From a virus: a stretch of 64,000 nucleotides of DNA. Positions 29,701 to 36,904 of the stretch are shown one piece after another (the first letter of the stretch is position 1; the number at the start of each line of letters is the position of its first letter). Position numbers and translations under genes: made by a program. Where the stretch lies: IMG/VR virus record IMGVR_UViG_3300025161_000006, positions 18,060 through 82,059 of that record, one strand, 5' to 3'. The notes beneath the pieces were generated by a model. The model saw nothing but the letters and a program-made list of their open reading frames with translations, was not told where the DNA came from and searched no databases.

Positions 29701-30754
29701 CAGTGAGATACAATCTTTCCAGAATCAGTTTATACTGAATAATGCACGTAGTAGAGTACTCATGCCTACTATAGTTCCTGGAAAGAGAAGACCTGCTGGG
29801 TTTGTTAATACATACATGCATCCTTATGCTAAGGAGAAGGTGCTGAAAAAAGAGTTTCTTGCTAAACATGGTAAGTTAAGTGCTAAAGCTTTAAGTACTA
29901 AGATTAGAGAAGCTCTTGCTCGTGGAGAAAAGCCTTACTCAGCTAAATTTAATATCTATGATACTACTACAGGGCAGAGAGTAGAAGGATTTAGAGGATT
30001 CTTTAATCCCAGTACCAGGATGTCTGTTGTTGACTATAGGAGAGGGGTATTTGAATATTCTCAAAAACCAACTGAAAATATGGTTAAGAAAGAATCTCCT
30101 GTAGACAAGATATTAACAGAAGATGCACAATCTGATGTAGCAACAGATAATCGTGCTTTTGTAATATATACAGTTCCTTCTACACAGTATAAGGATAGAA
30201 CAAGAGTTAATGCAGCTAAGACAGACATTACTCTGAGATTTGCTGTAGACTTTACAACTGCTGATGAAAAAGCTACTCTTAATGCTATTAGAGAGTTCAG
30301 GAAAAAGTATGCTGATATAAATCTACTAGATAACAAACTTACTGTTACTAAAGAAGATATATCAAGAGTAGCTAATGAAATACGCAGGTTAGGCAAGCCT
30401 GAAGTAACAATTAATATTGCTGGTAATGCTCATGATACATTAAGTGCTAAGGATATATCACAAGCTGCAATAGATAAGTATATGGAAGAATTTATTTACA
30501 GATTAAGAAATGAACTTGGCACTGAAGTAGCTATTCAGGCTATATATAGTGGTGGACAAACTGGTGCAGATGAAGCTGGTACAAAGGCAGCCTTGAAAGC
30601 TCAGATTCCTGCACGTATATATGCTACAGAAGATTTAAGGACTAAAAAAGGTTCTGGTATAACAGCCTTTACAGATAGATTCAAGGATGTTAAGATTGAT
30701 GACGAGGATGAATCTAATGATAGTCAAGTACCTTTCTGCATCATAGGATTGTAA
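17765..30754 (+). CDS. Giant virion RNA polymerase polypeptide with zincin and SLOG-like domains (about 4329 aa)
   Basis: Residues are numbered from the chosen ATG at 17765. An upstream in-frame ATG at 17738 would overlap the previous gene and add nine residues. The chain carries the crAss-like RNA polymerase signature DYDID followed by KMN (Asp at about 3323, 3325, 3327), the metal-binding DxDxD loop of a double-psi beta-barrel active site. A coiled-coil region spans about 680-900. HEAFH (about 1911-1915), with a nearby EEALAEEF, has the form of a zinc metallopeptidase site. Near the C terminus SGGQTGAD (about 4262-4269) is typical of SLOG/cpYpsA-like nucleotide-binding domains. In crAss-like phages this enzyme is packaged in the virion and transcribes early genes after ejection. 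The metallopeptidase may process the polypeptide, but that is inference. No frameshift is seen over 13 kb. Confidence 0.85.
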   Translation: MRKFSIDKNVLTENYANPTSITPEEAAKQPILSTPGQIGYTYEQLKRYIPGLVSPYDFQEQLGVYQPASSKVLNGLGKMGITAAATFSDAFIGTAVGLVNMIGGGSFTDNPYSRAVNDLLAKSEEWLPNYRTHAEENMNLLQKLGTANFWADSIIKNTGFALGMLGAAMVGNELAFSKIFGASKLEGQIMRALGAYGDDAVKGIKALDGTILQSSDDVLKALYTNNLDLANLSNEVIQNAKMLKIKSGLQAVTSAAWGAQGEARFESINTRDETYQNLIRDELIKTQQQNPYRLITENDIPEERKQEFKKQAAAAGNIDFALNMPLLTAGELIQFSKVLGRGYKFEKRAFNLLQDKVALDETGKMVIQAPKGFWQKAARAALVTGKVLERPYLEGQEEQLQFAIQEGSEDYVARRNDPNSQGWLTDGFKATVEGLSKAYGTQEGWENFLAGFITSMIPMPTFGAKGAPKFMSPMVESIKELKEGRAAVQSAVNSFNKMYNTYEPLIKGITAIRSYEQDKSKALENDDVFSYESANSMQLTELVMALHELGRLDILKEKIAQARELSGDDIIKMLTITKDAQGNPLPQEKWINPYENTDPDEVKQIYNQRLDKLQAQIDAIAKIKEGVETQFGKYTSAEGRVALIHDLAYAENLDSRIKSMSADLQRLGVVDSEKLAALLEERAKLGLDIAGATTRADISKLDELNKKIIDGIVAFEGENARPELEAMAKANPQALIERARASIQEEPTRRAGLRLIHTSILEKTNTKREEIVKEKAALNENKEIAEEEKTAKNAELDKQLEIYDKVLKTSQDRLSELLGNNYDWIADELKALEEENARYTKAKEELDALVKQQNALVEKIAEVQTNKLATLGPVYGLSKEEYINRLVALHDAQEQLNANVAARMKEAPHLSEDIFKLVTDISRAQNAKLRALNNYMNNVKAIHDNPEAFQKRLDKLFDHLNNRAVESRIATLKEATDLANGRMAFVDNASKEVLVAEKTGDKAYTLYGRNAASGEFSINKGTYDIDKDFIERYTPLYELQVKKVTDDNRLNPEDVNGTSDAGSLSDMAPITSTRKYNRVSFRIPYFRPGVLFVTTDAYYLREQTDKGDGIPATAADVKKAIDSASTPQQKANIRYDRFNSRNNVLSGRFKVKVRELTAEQVGAPGTFEGVGKFAFIVDIDGDYVDMDGKKIPESEALENGIYTSIRLPQHAIETVSMEHPEDSSKTVDMYVIVDKNNRQLTLPIADKKALQEEINNYERFYNKIKDGDILPITAKFQGKEVGGENRPTGEVLSNMSEATHKVTVVTKGFVEAGNTRYTAPNGFVFVVDENNNVIQLQPRTLTEDEVNSILEIAEYIAEEGIDDAGNLIASKLEGDSEAEGTTTTQKSPEEAELEAAMSEAVKKISQGAKAKVPLFEAIASLVYTPTRSNLSDAAYNKMRSEMSDMISSYSDKYNNAKTDEEKQAVVLEVRNKLTEIIDKFVPRTNNEDRIYFVGALSDESLPLGLSNLVNIGGNFYELRDADGKLNEDTRKALKEALANRMMQISTTLVNSHKPINVLQSAKRDMANHTITLKTKEEKDRFEFVKKNTTTDAVVGSTEIPTRLGQSLRIGDSSAYEQKRPSSDEEDLGEGTPLDSILGGKKAQEQATPKGKASARGKKVNYTKGPRGKRYYFEPIKKGNKVIGYKRRVASTKEEIALANKQAKQNFVRVEDSKGRIRKVNGSILFQLDTGATKSTQHGTTTKSTEGKSNLEALREAMGIKKDVKIKPQKPTGRAKELLEAFEKVELVDDGTIEGGVKGTEEALKKLAEAQKQQSQGTPEQKPTESKETPKTPPRVDTNKLPEEEAPYRLASELPEYEKEDIEKARAWVQSKFGNSITFEVVDRLINGKAWGMFYDACIFLYKHAEVGTAYHEAFHAVKRMYLSDREWRDIANEFRARPENKGKTFTDSQIEEALAEEFRNYVLSDGKLEIRSPKKHSFFSRLLDLIKRLFGMDKSSIKELYDKVLSGYYKDMRPIRSGVAELKSQNATPGDIYANKPAYREIQSTKYSASMEGALLEGMAYHFSAALFTSSKEADVIQKLFSKVGVSGEVVEDAMNYCKDALTKTRDNLIRIAQQTTDATEREGFLERAKVLDEYLNNWNYTIERFSLYLKRFGISLNIRERTAAEAAIDTEMNEDAASENETNVENVDRELEDSGKSTDYIYKSLTVSSKKTASRVVKMLIATLAEVSEKGAIIRNELGLPKLVGYGRAFNVMSNVLANTTNVRSFLDKLNTLSNRPGFTWVKYFINRIKAQHIVEAGNQDISIRQLSTFFAAAQTFCKYKHTGNIILVDEAGKDTIVNANRLSSERRVLIEWMARASKDAASKDNKFLVIDNGVIKYNAKALLSKYSHGKFNADDALSFLNDIGVYLSDMPEDREMREAIIKKAQSIYEAVVKHMDDKGLSAEAHIYADVNKGDNSIQSIIRAEMSLLGGIDDIENSYRDVNGRNIYAINLYGYTTFMLEDIKSIIAEARKENKSVEEIRGLLIQKYPQLGEEYAKHSLLLDKLINGENVEMHLISGLNPGEYADTVPATKMKGPDRVRLEFNNHKKGVYSMSQPADNSVKRVFTFGQFFTKEEVRTNKHINAFVWYLRDEIALRAAHSKAGENYTKVKNNLYRGVMIDFVRKYLATDEQRAQFDKELKEAIDNGSKEAINSMLAGMIDSITQSIAAGIKAESDSMTKLLLYNNLVQSDDSTGTTLYSSSALDFDSTKALTKDELDAEVMHYTVNQMVSKMEQMKLFLGDMLYSKDLLEKYKRNNAAISPKKICFAETKDSPVERVTQTVVQGADNGHLLYDERTGRKILRTLVVEDPVVKSDLYDAYAEVIDDPKPYKEITETDGFCFITMDEWRRMLLRVGEWTEAHELLYHYEMQQYLGNLVKQGKFAKDDFYRLFGHNEYGKVYYVGKEVKAKDIKLKVNSLKAQYYGPIVGGGSAMTMYKASFFPMLPSAFMDKNGKITKTSMAKVYYAAMLNGIGIVGFQSANKGLTSIANPNNKLYTGDRQLNIAFDKPEELADNMSFQDTYYEHWGIQQDTGFDRHNENVLGTQMMKIIRSYIYSEGKPVNEKQARRLRGLDELNARRLQYGVKNLINTLGLTYDSQRDVYIIDAESLDSIKTRLINVAAARDVPENIIEAINNLSPSYGAELIVDRKTMEKLLTSIAKNMTISRKVRGSAPYQVPSTLFEPDEFVKTKTKEGNKEYLTSNFLKTYRNENGAITKMQVYLPSYLEGVINPKNVDASLLQLIGYRIPTQALASIEAIEVAGFLPAHYGDVIVLPTEVVAKTNSDYDIDKMNLIIPRYYTVNKQLADGRIVTEHHVIKGTKIAYDSYVADVEAHNIVSENRQAIMSFDEWMEQSIENDMINTISSILTDPSNFKHLIEPVGPGNLSKLRSDLDLLTQGIFRENFATDEEYEAARKQALQRESSYGFDSFISPTFNVRFEEEAIEGKESIGIVALALTFKIISAEHEVSVAPQIEVSNPYTRETRTVATYIRLLHNTNEKGEISLSKQTDVEGKSINNTLSKYASLTVDNIKTMDLKRLDVTTATLPVIEYLVMAGVPVETIHLFLKQPAIQRFLQLQEYYESATAVSQDDDANVSMIHSMVEEEFAVENMSAYDIPSTVDAKTLEDAIKKFILNKGSLSAEAKAFQIAMLRDYRHYMSVAKGLSSAVQAVQYDTQSVGSSIGRIIYMLTLKERALEQGIIQGFDKILGYAGEHSFVKPYRETLEEVLKIYHPYFIQLYNEPFYESLTDLARKLTSSGTYYSKDEVIRILDNYASEFITYLMMTREVSINGTKINKPVSEMTDALFTGEDAVGARIARIKDIIRRGDMGEQFDNAEEYALYNNYSDNAFIRSISAIYDSETNMWGVVSFNNKLEAIESDDVTKGWQELFDAGDPLATELVLLAIHQTGIKDVPGSLIKFMPANIYADMISSVLRTADVTIDHSEIQSFQNQFILNNARSRVLMPTIVPGKRRPAGFVNTYMHPYAKEKVLKKEFLAKHGKLSAKALSTKIREALARGEKPYSAKFNIYDTTTGQRVEGFRGFFNPSTRMSVVDYRRGVFEYSQKPTENMVKKESPVDKILTEDAQSDVATDNRAFVIYTVPSTQYKDRTRVNAAKTDITLRFAVDFTTADEKATLNAIREFRKKYADINLLDNKLTVTKEDISRVANEIRRLGKPEVTINIAGNAHDTLSAKDISQAAIDKYMEEFIYRLRNELGTEVAIQAIYSGGQTGADEAGTKAALKAQIPARIYATEDLRTKKGSGITAFTDRFKDVKIDDEDESNDSQVPFCIIGL

Positions 30755-30805
30755 TATATGGTGGTAACATATAAAGTTTTATCTTTGTAATATAAACTCA
30801 TTCAT

Positions 30806-33800
30806 ATGGCAACAAGCTGTCAATTTAGAGGTAGTGAAGCATCAACTAAAGCATGGTTCAGGACAAGAGGCTTGATAGATAAGTATTTAAACATTCTTGA
30901 CCTTCCGGGGTTTAGAAGAGAAAATACTAAGTGGAGTAACTATGCTAAGACTAAGTTTAATATAGAAGGCAGACTTTTCTATGAGGAGAACAATGGCACC
31001 AAGGCTGTACCTAATAAGGAAATGTTTGAGAAGATAGATAAAGCTAAGAAAGATAATGGTACATATTACAGTATACAAAGTACAGCACAGGAGCCTGTAG
31101 TTATTGCCAAGTCCTCAGATATAGAAAAGCAGATGGCAGACTTACTCAAAGCTCTTGGTATATCTACTGAAGTTGTTGACAACATCACTGATGCAGCTGG
31201 TAATAAGATACATGCACTTGCTAAGATTGATATTTTCAAACAAGTGCTTCAGGTTGTTCATGGAGAAATAAGCCCTCAGGTTATCTCTGAAGAAGCTGCT
31301 CATGTGTTCTTTAAGTTATTGCCAGAGAATCATCCTCTGCGTAAAAGTGCTATGGAGAGAGTTACTCAAACTCAGATGTATGCACAGATTAAGCAGCAAT
31401 ATGCTGAGGCATATAATCATGATGAGCAAAAGATAAGGGAAGAAGCTGTAGGGCATCTTATTGCTCAGGAAGTAGTTAAGCTGTATAACAAGACAGTTGA
31501 AACTGCATCTACAAAATCCTGGATACAGAAGTTATTTGAAGCTATAACTTCATTTCTTAAAAATAGGTTTGCTCACTTGCCATCATCATCCTTTGATGAT
31601 ATTATGGCTCCATACAGAGAAATAGCTCGTAAGATGGTTAATAAGGATATAGATGAGCTAAGAACCATTGATGAAGTAAAAGGGCAGTATAGTCATCCTG
31701 ATGAGTTCTACTTCTATAATCTAAGTCCAGAGGTAAAAAAACACCGGGAGGCTTTAATTACAGCTATTAAGAATCCACCTGTTACTATACGTTCAAGGCG
31801 TGATGAAAATGGTAAGGTCATTGAAGAGTATGTTAAGGCTGATGGTACAGTAGTTAAGCATAGGGTTACTGACTATGTTAAGGCAATGTACAGGCGTGTG
31901 TTTGGTGATGAGCCTGCTACACTTGAAACAAGAATACAAGCTGCCAGAGGTACGTATATTCATGCTATCAAGCAGATAACTATGCAGATGCTCATAGAGG
32001 GCAGGACAATAGCACCTAACAACAGGACTGTGCTTAATGAAATAGCTGAGAAGGCAAGATTACAGGCACTTGAGAAAGGTGATGTAGCTGATATAGCAAG
32101 TAAGATTGGTGATACACTATTTGAGCTGGGTAATGATAAGGCAACACACTATTCATCTCTAGGTGTTCTTGTTGAATCTACCAAGCAAGTATACAGTACA
32201 ATACAGAGAAACCAAGAGAGGATAAATAAGTTAACAGGAGATAAGGAAGGTAAGGCAACTATTATTCCTGAAGCTGTAGTATATGATGAAGCAAAGGACC
32301 TTGCAGGTACAATAGACTTGCTTGTAGTATATAGTAATGGTGTGATAGGAAGATATGAATACAAGACAATAGATTTTACAGGTAAAGGATATATCTCTGA
32401 CCTTAAGGTAAGAGGTTATGAAATACAGACATCCTGGTATTCACGTATACTTGTTGAAGCATATGGAGCTACAGACTTTGCAGAATCTGTAGTTATACCT
32501 ACTGGCGTATGGAATATTCGTGGTACTAATAGAGTACTCAGAGTAAGTGAGGTTCTTAGTGAGGCAGAGGCTAAGGATAAACCATATCTTGAGCATATAC
32601 CTATTAAGAGCTTCACTATGGATGAGGATGTGAATGAAAGTTTGAAGAAGCTATATGCTCAGCAAGATTTACTTCAGGCTAAGTTAAAAGTAGACCCTTA
32701 TGGCCCACAAGCTGATACTATCAAGGTCAAACTGCGCAGGATAGAAGATGCTATCAAGAAGATAGCTCTGTATAATGACTTCAACTATATTGTCACTATG
32801 GTCAACGATATATCTAAAGACTATAGTACAAGAAGAAAACTTGGTAAAGGTTCACCCAGAGCTATTGACGAGGAATACCTTAATGATATACTCACTGAGT
32901 TGAATGTATATAAAGATATTCTGTCTAATGTGCTTTACAGGTCTAAGTCTATCAAGCTCACAGCAGCTGAAGAATCTAAGATGAATGAAGCTATAGGGCA
33001 GATAGAAGGACTACTTTATGCTGTTAATGGTAGTATGATTGACCTGGTTAATGCTTCTACACGTGAAGGAGGAGATATAAGGAGACCTGGTAGAGCTATT
33101 AGTGCTCTTGGTAGAATATTTAAGAGCCTTAGTGAAATAGACCATCCTGCTTTTAAAAAGCTTAATGAGATTATGCGTAATGTATCTACACAGGCATTTA
33201 ATGATACACAGAAGGTAATAGAAGAAATTACAAAGAAGAGAGAAGCTCTTAAGCAATGGGCTGAAGCTAATGGTATGTCTCTTATGGATGCTTACAGGAA
33301 GTTAATAACAATAAGGACACTTCCTGATGGTACCAGGGAAAAGCAACTTATTACAAAGTATAGTGCTAAGTACTGGCAAGACCTGGCTAAGGCACGTAGA
33401 GAAAAGAGACTACAGTGGATGCTTGCTAATACTAAGTTAGAGACACGTAATGGCAGAATTTATTATAATGAAGCTACAGAGAAAGTATTTAAGGATAAGA
33501 GGCAGAAGTATATTGAGATGCTTGAGTCCAGATATCCTGGTGAATCTGGTGCACAGACAAGAAAGTTATTACTGGATAAGTGGGATGCTAAATATAATGT
33601 AACAACACATCCAGATACAGCTGTATTCAATCCTAAGAACTGGCTTATCAACCCTAAAGAATCTGAAGAGTACTTATCGGATGAGTGGAAGTATATAAGA
33701 AACAACCAGCCTCTTATGGATTTCTATAATATGCTTGTTAAGTATAACAGGCAGTTCGCTGCAATGACATCAAGAGATATAAGCATCACCTTCATACCTA

Positions 33801-35632
33801 ATGTTGTCAATGATATGATTAGCAGGATTGGGCAGAATGGTATTGCATCACTTGGTTCTATGAAGATGAACATACTTGATTCTCTTGCAGTACAGCAGTC
33901 AGATACTATTCGGGGTAATATTGACCCAGATACAGGTAAACCAATTGCTGCTATACCACTGCTGTACACTACTAACATAGACCCTGATAGTAAGAGTGAT
34001 GACCTTGCTACTAATCTTATACTCTTTGCTAAGAGTGCATACTCTTATAAATATCTTTCTGAGACAGAAAATCTGGTGAAGAGCATAAGAGCTATTATCT
34101 CAGGGCCAAGATATGCAACTAATGTGGCGGATAATAAAGGTAGGCCGTTAAGAAATGAATCTGGTAAGTTACTTGAGATGAGTGGTATGCCTGCTGATGA
34201 CCTTGCTTTATTTGATAAGTTTGTAAATGCTCTATGGTATGGACAGAATGTACAGGGAGACTTTACAGCTAATGTACTTGGTAAAGAAATATCTCTTGCT
34301 AAGACCATTGGGTTCTTGCAGAAGTTTATAACCTTTAAAGCACTTGGTCTGAACCTATTTAACTCTCTGGGTAATGACCTTGGTGAAGTAGGCAATGCCT
34401 GGATGGTAGCTTCTGAAGGAAGGTACTTCAATAAAGGTGATATTAAGTCTGCTATTAAAGACATAACTGAAGGTAATGCTGACTTTGTTGAAGCAGCTGA
34501 GAGGATATTCAATCCCCATACTCATAATGTAATTGGTGAGCAGGTTAATAAGATAGCTGCTACATCTATTGAGAGAGCTTTAACAATGGATAATGCTCTT
34601 ATACTTATGAAAGAGCCTGGTAAGATGCTTAATAGAGTTGTGATGATGGCAATGCTTAACCATTATGGAGTAGATGCTGATGGTAATATTGACAGGCTTG
34701 ATAAGATAAGGAAGACTAATCCTAATGCACAGTCATTAAGGGCTATGTTAATACGTGATGCCGATGGAAATATAACTCTTAAGGGTGTTAGTGAAGCAGA
34801 GATTATGAGGTTTAGACATAGAATACAGAAAGTAATCAATTATACACGTGGTGAAACTGCTGAACATGACATTAGAGCTATCAATACAACCATAGCTGGT
34901 AGGTTACTTATGCACTTTAAGAATTGGATTCCTGGACTTTATATGTCCCGATTTGGAGATTTAAGATTTGACGAAACACTTAATGATTTTGATGCAGGTA
35001 GGATGAATATAACCTATCATCAGATAATAGATGGCGGATTAAAGAATGCTGTAGCAGAGGTAAAAAATTTATTGGGGGAGGTAATTACGGGAGGATACCT
35101 TTTTGGAGGTATTAACAAGATGAATATGGCAATTGCCGAAGCAAATTACAGGAAGTACATGGCTGAGCATCCAGAGTTAAGTAGGGAATCATTTACTCTT
35201 GAAGATTATAAGGAACTTGTAAGGTCTAAACTTAAGGGTGCTGTCACAGAGCTAAGGATGATACTGGCATTTATTGCTCTTGTGCTTGGTGCTAAAGCTG
35301 CTATACCTGACGATGAAGAAGATGAACTGTTAAGTAGCCTATCAAGAAGCAGCTATTTACTTGCCAACAGAACATCTCTTGAGTTCTTATTCTTCTATTC
35401 ACCTAAGGCTATGAGTCAGCTTATAACCAGCCCCTTTACTATGTATGGTCTTGTTACAGATGTTGGTAATATGGCTTCTAACTTTGTATCAGAGACATAT
35501 AAAGCTCTTACAGGTACAGAAGACCCTTCAGATAGGTCACCCTTTGGGTACTATTTTGTAACAAGGTTTATACCTGGTGGTAGCTCTGTAACCAAAGCTC
35601 TTGACATCTATAACTCATTCAGAACTAAATAA
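30806..35632 (+). CDS. Large virion polymerase-companion protein with PD-(D/E)XK nuclease-like domain (1608 aa)
   Basis: Near residues 161-166 the chain has SEEAAH, which looks like a zincin helix that has lost its first His (compare HExxH in the preceding gene). Residues about 380-520 carry a nuclease-like set: ARGTYIHA (His386), AGTIDLLV (Asp504) and YEYKT (Glu518, Lys520), the order of the RecB-like PD-(D/E)XK fold. The rest is helical, with a hydrophobic stretch near residues 1490-1510. It follows the RNA polymerase gene by about 50 bases. crAss-like phages encode other very large proteins in this location that are packaged with the polymerase, so a role in the ejected complex is likely. 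Confidence 0.65.
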   Translation: MATSCQFRGSEASTKAWFRTRGLIDKYLNILDLPGFRRENTKWSNYAKTKFNIEGRLFYEENNGTKAVPNKEMFEKIDKAKKDNGTYYSIQSTAQEPVVIAKSSDIEKQMADLLKALGISTEVVDNITDAAGNKIHALAKIDIFKQVLQVVHGEISPQVISEEAAHVFFKLLPENHPLRKSAMERVTQTQMYAQIKQQYAEAYNHDEQKIREEAVGHLIAQEVVKLYNKTVETASTKSWIQKLFEAITSFLKNRFAHLPSSSFDDIMAPYREIARKMVNKDIDELRTIDEVKGQYSHPDEFYFYNLSPEVKKHREALITAIKNPPVTIRSRRDENGKVIEEYVKADGTVVKHRVTDYVKAMYRRVFGDEPATLETRIQAARGTYIHAIKQITMQMLIEGRTIAPNNRTVLNEIAEKARLQALEKGDVADIASKIGDTLFELGNDKATHYSSLGVLVESTKQVYSTIQRNQERINKLTGDKEGKATIIPEAVVYDEAKDLAGTIDLLVVYSNGVIGRYEYKTIDFTGKGYISDLKVRGYEIQTSWYSRILVEAYGATDFAESVVIPTGVWNIRGTNRVLRVSEVLSEAEAKDKPYLEHIPIKSFTMDEDVNESLKKLYAQQDLLQAKLKVDPYGPQADTIKVKLRRIEDAIKKIALYNDFNYIVTMVNDISKDYSTRRKLGKGSPRAIDEEYLNDILTELNVYKDILSNVLYRSKSIKLTAAEESKMNEAIGQIEGLLYAVNGSMIDLVNASTREGGDIRRPGRAISALGRIFKSLSEIDHPAFKKLNEIMRNVSTQAFNDTQKVIEEITKKREALKQWAEANGMSLMDAYRKLITIRTLPDGTREKQLITKYSAKYWQDLAKARREKRLQWMLANTKLETRNGRIYYNEATEKVFKDKRQKYIEMLESRYPGESGAQTRKLLLDKWDAKYNVTTHPDTAVFNPKNWLINPKESEEYLSDEWKYIRNNQPLMDFYNMLVKYNRQFAAMTSRDISITFIPNVVNDMISRIGQNGIASLGSMKMNILDSLAVQQSDTIRGNIDPDTGKPIAAIPLLYTTNIDPDSKSDDLATNLILFAKSAYSYKYLSETENLVKSIRAIISGPRYATNVADNKGRPLRNESGKLLEMSGMPADDLALFDKFVNALWYGQNVQGDFTANVLGKEISLAKTIGFLQKFITFKALGLNLFNSLGNDLGEVGNAWMVASEGRYFNKGDIKSAIKDITEGNADFVEAAERIFNPHTHNVIGEQVNKIAATSIERALTMDNALILMKEPGKMLNRVVMMAMLNHYGVDADGNIDRLDKIRKTNPNAQSLRAMLIRDADGNITLKGVSEAEIMRFRHRIQKVINYTRGETAEHDIRAINTTIAGRLLMHFKNWIPGLYMSRFGDLRFDETLNDFDAGRMNITYHQIIDGGLKNAVAEVKNLLGEVITGGYLFGGINKMNMAIAEANYRKYMAEHPELSRESFTLEDYKELVRSKLKGAVTELRMILAFIALVLGAKAAIPDDEEDELLSSLSRSSYLLANRTSLEFLFFYSPKAMSQLITSPFTMYGLVTDVGNMASNFVSETYKALTGTEDPSDRSPFGYYFVTRFIPGGSSVTKALDIYNSFRTK

Positions 35633-35638
35633 GTGGAA

Positions 35639-35665
35639 GGGTGTAATTACAATGTAATTACACCC
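35639..35665. terminator. Perfect palindrome between convergent gene blocks (putative bidirectional terminator)
   Basis: Thirteen bases on each side of a single central base form a perfect inverted repeat (GGGTGTAATTACA and its complement), in the 41-base gap where the + and - blocks converge. No strong T run follows on either strand, so it may terminate by the hairpin alone, or instead bind a protein dimer. Confidence 0.5.
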
Positions 35666-35673
35666 CCACGTTA

Positions 35674-35922
35674 TTATACAAGTTCTATGTGTGGATATCT
35701 ACTCTTAATATAACGTGCTATTGTTTTAGCAGCTCTCTTCTTATTACTACAATAAAATACAGTGTTCAAAGGGTCACCAACAACTTTGTAGGGTTTCTTA
35801 CGTGCATCTCTCTTCTTAACAATAGCAAGCCATTTCATAGCAATTTCTCTGGCTACTCTATCTTCTTTAAATAGCAGAGCATAAGTTGTTAAAGGTTTGG
35901 GTTCATTACTTGCGTACATCAT
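35674..35922 (-). CDS. Small basic protein (82 aa)
   Basis: A Lys/Arg-rich protein with two likely helices (residues 20-42 and 58-75), suggesting nucleic-acid binding, but no known motif. It is the last gene of the - block, next to the palindrome. It starts 17 bases inside the end of the preceding gene, consistent with co-translation. Function unknown. Confidence 0.5.
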   Translation of the reverse strand: MMYASNEPKPLTTYALLFKEDRVAREIAMKWLAIVKKRDARKKPYKVVGDPLNTVFYCSNKKRAAKTIARYIKSRYPHIELV

Positions 35923-36196
35923 AAGCAGTTAAATTTTTAACATGTTCAACTTCTTCTTTTGTATATACACCATAGGTTAGATAAATCCACGAGACAAGCA
36001 TTTCTGCTTCTTTATCAGTTAATCCTTTCTCTTTAGCATATTTCAAGCATTCATTAAACACCTGTTCTCTCTTCTCCTTAGTTGTAAGAAATATCTTCTT
36101 AAACTTTGGCACATTGTAATAAATAATAGGAAAGTGATTAATCTCTCCCTGCTTACTAACGAACATTCTTGTTAGTTCTTTTTCTATCTCTGTCAT
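35906..36196 (-). CDS. Hypothetical protein (96 aa)
   Basis: A charged, mostly helical protein with an EKKERE-like basic centre and a C-terminal helix-rich half (ETDKEAEMLVSWIYLTYG region). I do not recognise it. It lies 18 bases downstream of the uracil-DNA glycosylase gene and overlaps the next small gene, so it belongs to the same transcript. Confidence 0.5.
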   Translation of the reverse strand: MTEIEKELTRMFVSKQGEINHFPIIYYNVPKFKKIFLTTKEKREQVFNECLKYAKEKGLTDKEAEMLVSWIYLTYGVYTKEEVEHVKNLTAYDVRK

Positions 36197-36214
36197 AGCT
36201 TTCTGTTTTAGCTG

Positions 36215-36904
36215 TTACCACCTTATTTCTTTCTTATTACAAGCAGATAAATACTTATTACATGCTCTGAAATGTCCGCACCCTTTGAATGGAGTACTTG
36301 TCTTATCATATCCAAGGGGTGATGGATGAGATGCTTTCAGGCATATATGACCTGGATTTATAATCATAGGAGCCATACTCTGTGCATAGTTACCCCATAA
36401 CATCCAAACAAGTATAGGTTTAGTATTGAGTGCTTTTGTAACTATTCTAGTAAATGGCTCCCATAGTTTAGTATGTGTACCGGGTTTGTTGCGTACAACT
36501 GTATGAGCTACATTTAATAGTAGTACACCCTGTTGTACCCATGAAGTAAGGGATATATCTTTACAAGCATCTTCACCATATTCAGCTCTAACCTCAGCGA
36601 TAATATTCACAAGGCTTGGACTAATAGTTTTAGTTGTAGGGTTATTACCAAAAGCATGTCCCATGAATACTTCAGGCTGTGGATAAGGGTCTTGACCTAT
36701 AATAACCACGTTGGTTTTATAGAATGACAAATCTCTGAATATTTTGAGTATCAGTGAAGACCCTAATGGTGGTTCTACAGGTAAGTACGCTCTTTCTGAA
36801 AGTACCTTTCTGCTAATAGAAGCAAGTATTAACCACACATTAGGGTCTGCTGATTCTAATGCCTCACACCAATCTTCAGAGAAATACTTTTTAAGTTCAT
36901 TCAT
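36215..36904 (-). CDS. ung: Uracil-DNA glycosylase (family 1)
   Basis: It removes uracil from DNA by cutting the N-glycosidic bond. The family 1 motifs are in order: GQDPYP (residues 70-75, catalytic Asp72), the LLLN strand (128-131), and HPSPL (193-197, DNA-minor-groove loop with the catalytic His). Length (229) is normal. The last residue of the first motif is Pro rather than the common His. A four-base overlap joins it to the upstream gene. The phage may use it for repair, or to limit uracil in DNA during replication by its own polymerase. Confidence 0.93.
   Translation of the reverse strand: MNELKKYFSEDWCEALESADPNVWLILASISRKVLSERAYLPVEPPLGSSLILKIFRDLSFYKTNVVIIGQDPYPQPEVFMGHAFGNNPTTKTISPSLVNIIAEVRAEYGEDACKDISLTSWVQQGVLLLNVAHTVVRNKPGTHTKLWEPFTRIVTKALNTKPILVWMLWGNYAQSMAPMIINPGHICLKASHPSPLGYDKTSTPFKGCGHFRACNKYLSACNKKEIRW

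Noticed and set aside
30780-30787. TATCTTTG before the 1,608-residue gene
   Set aside because: A -7-like match in a gap, but the -33 position holds no good element. Could still be a weak promoter.
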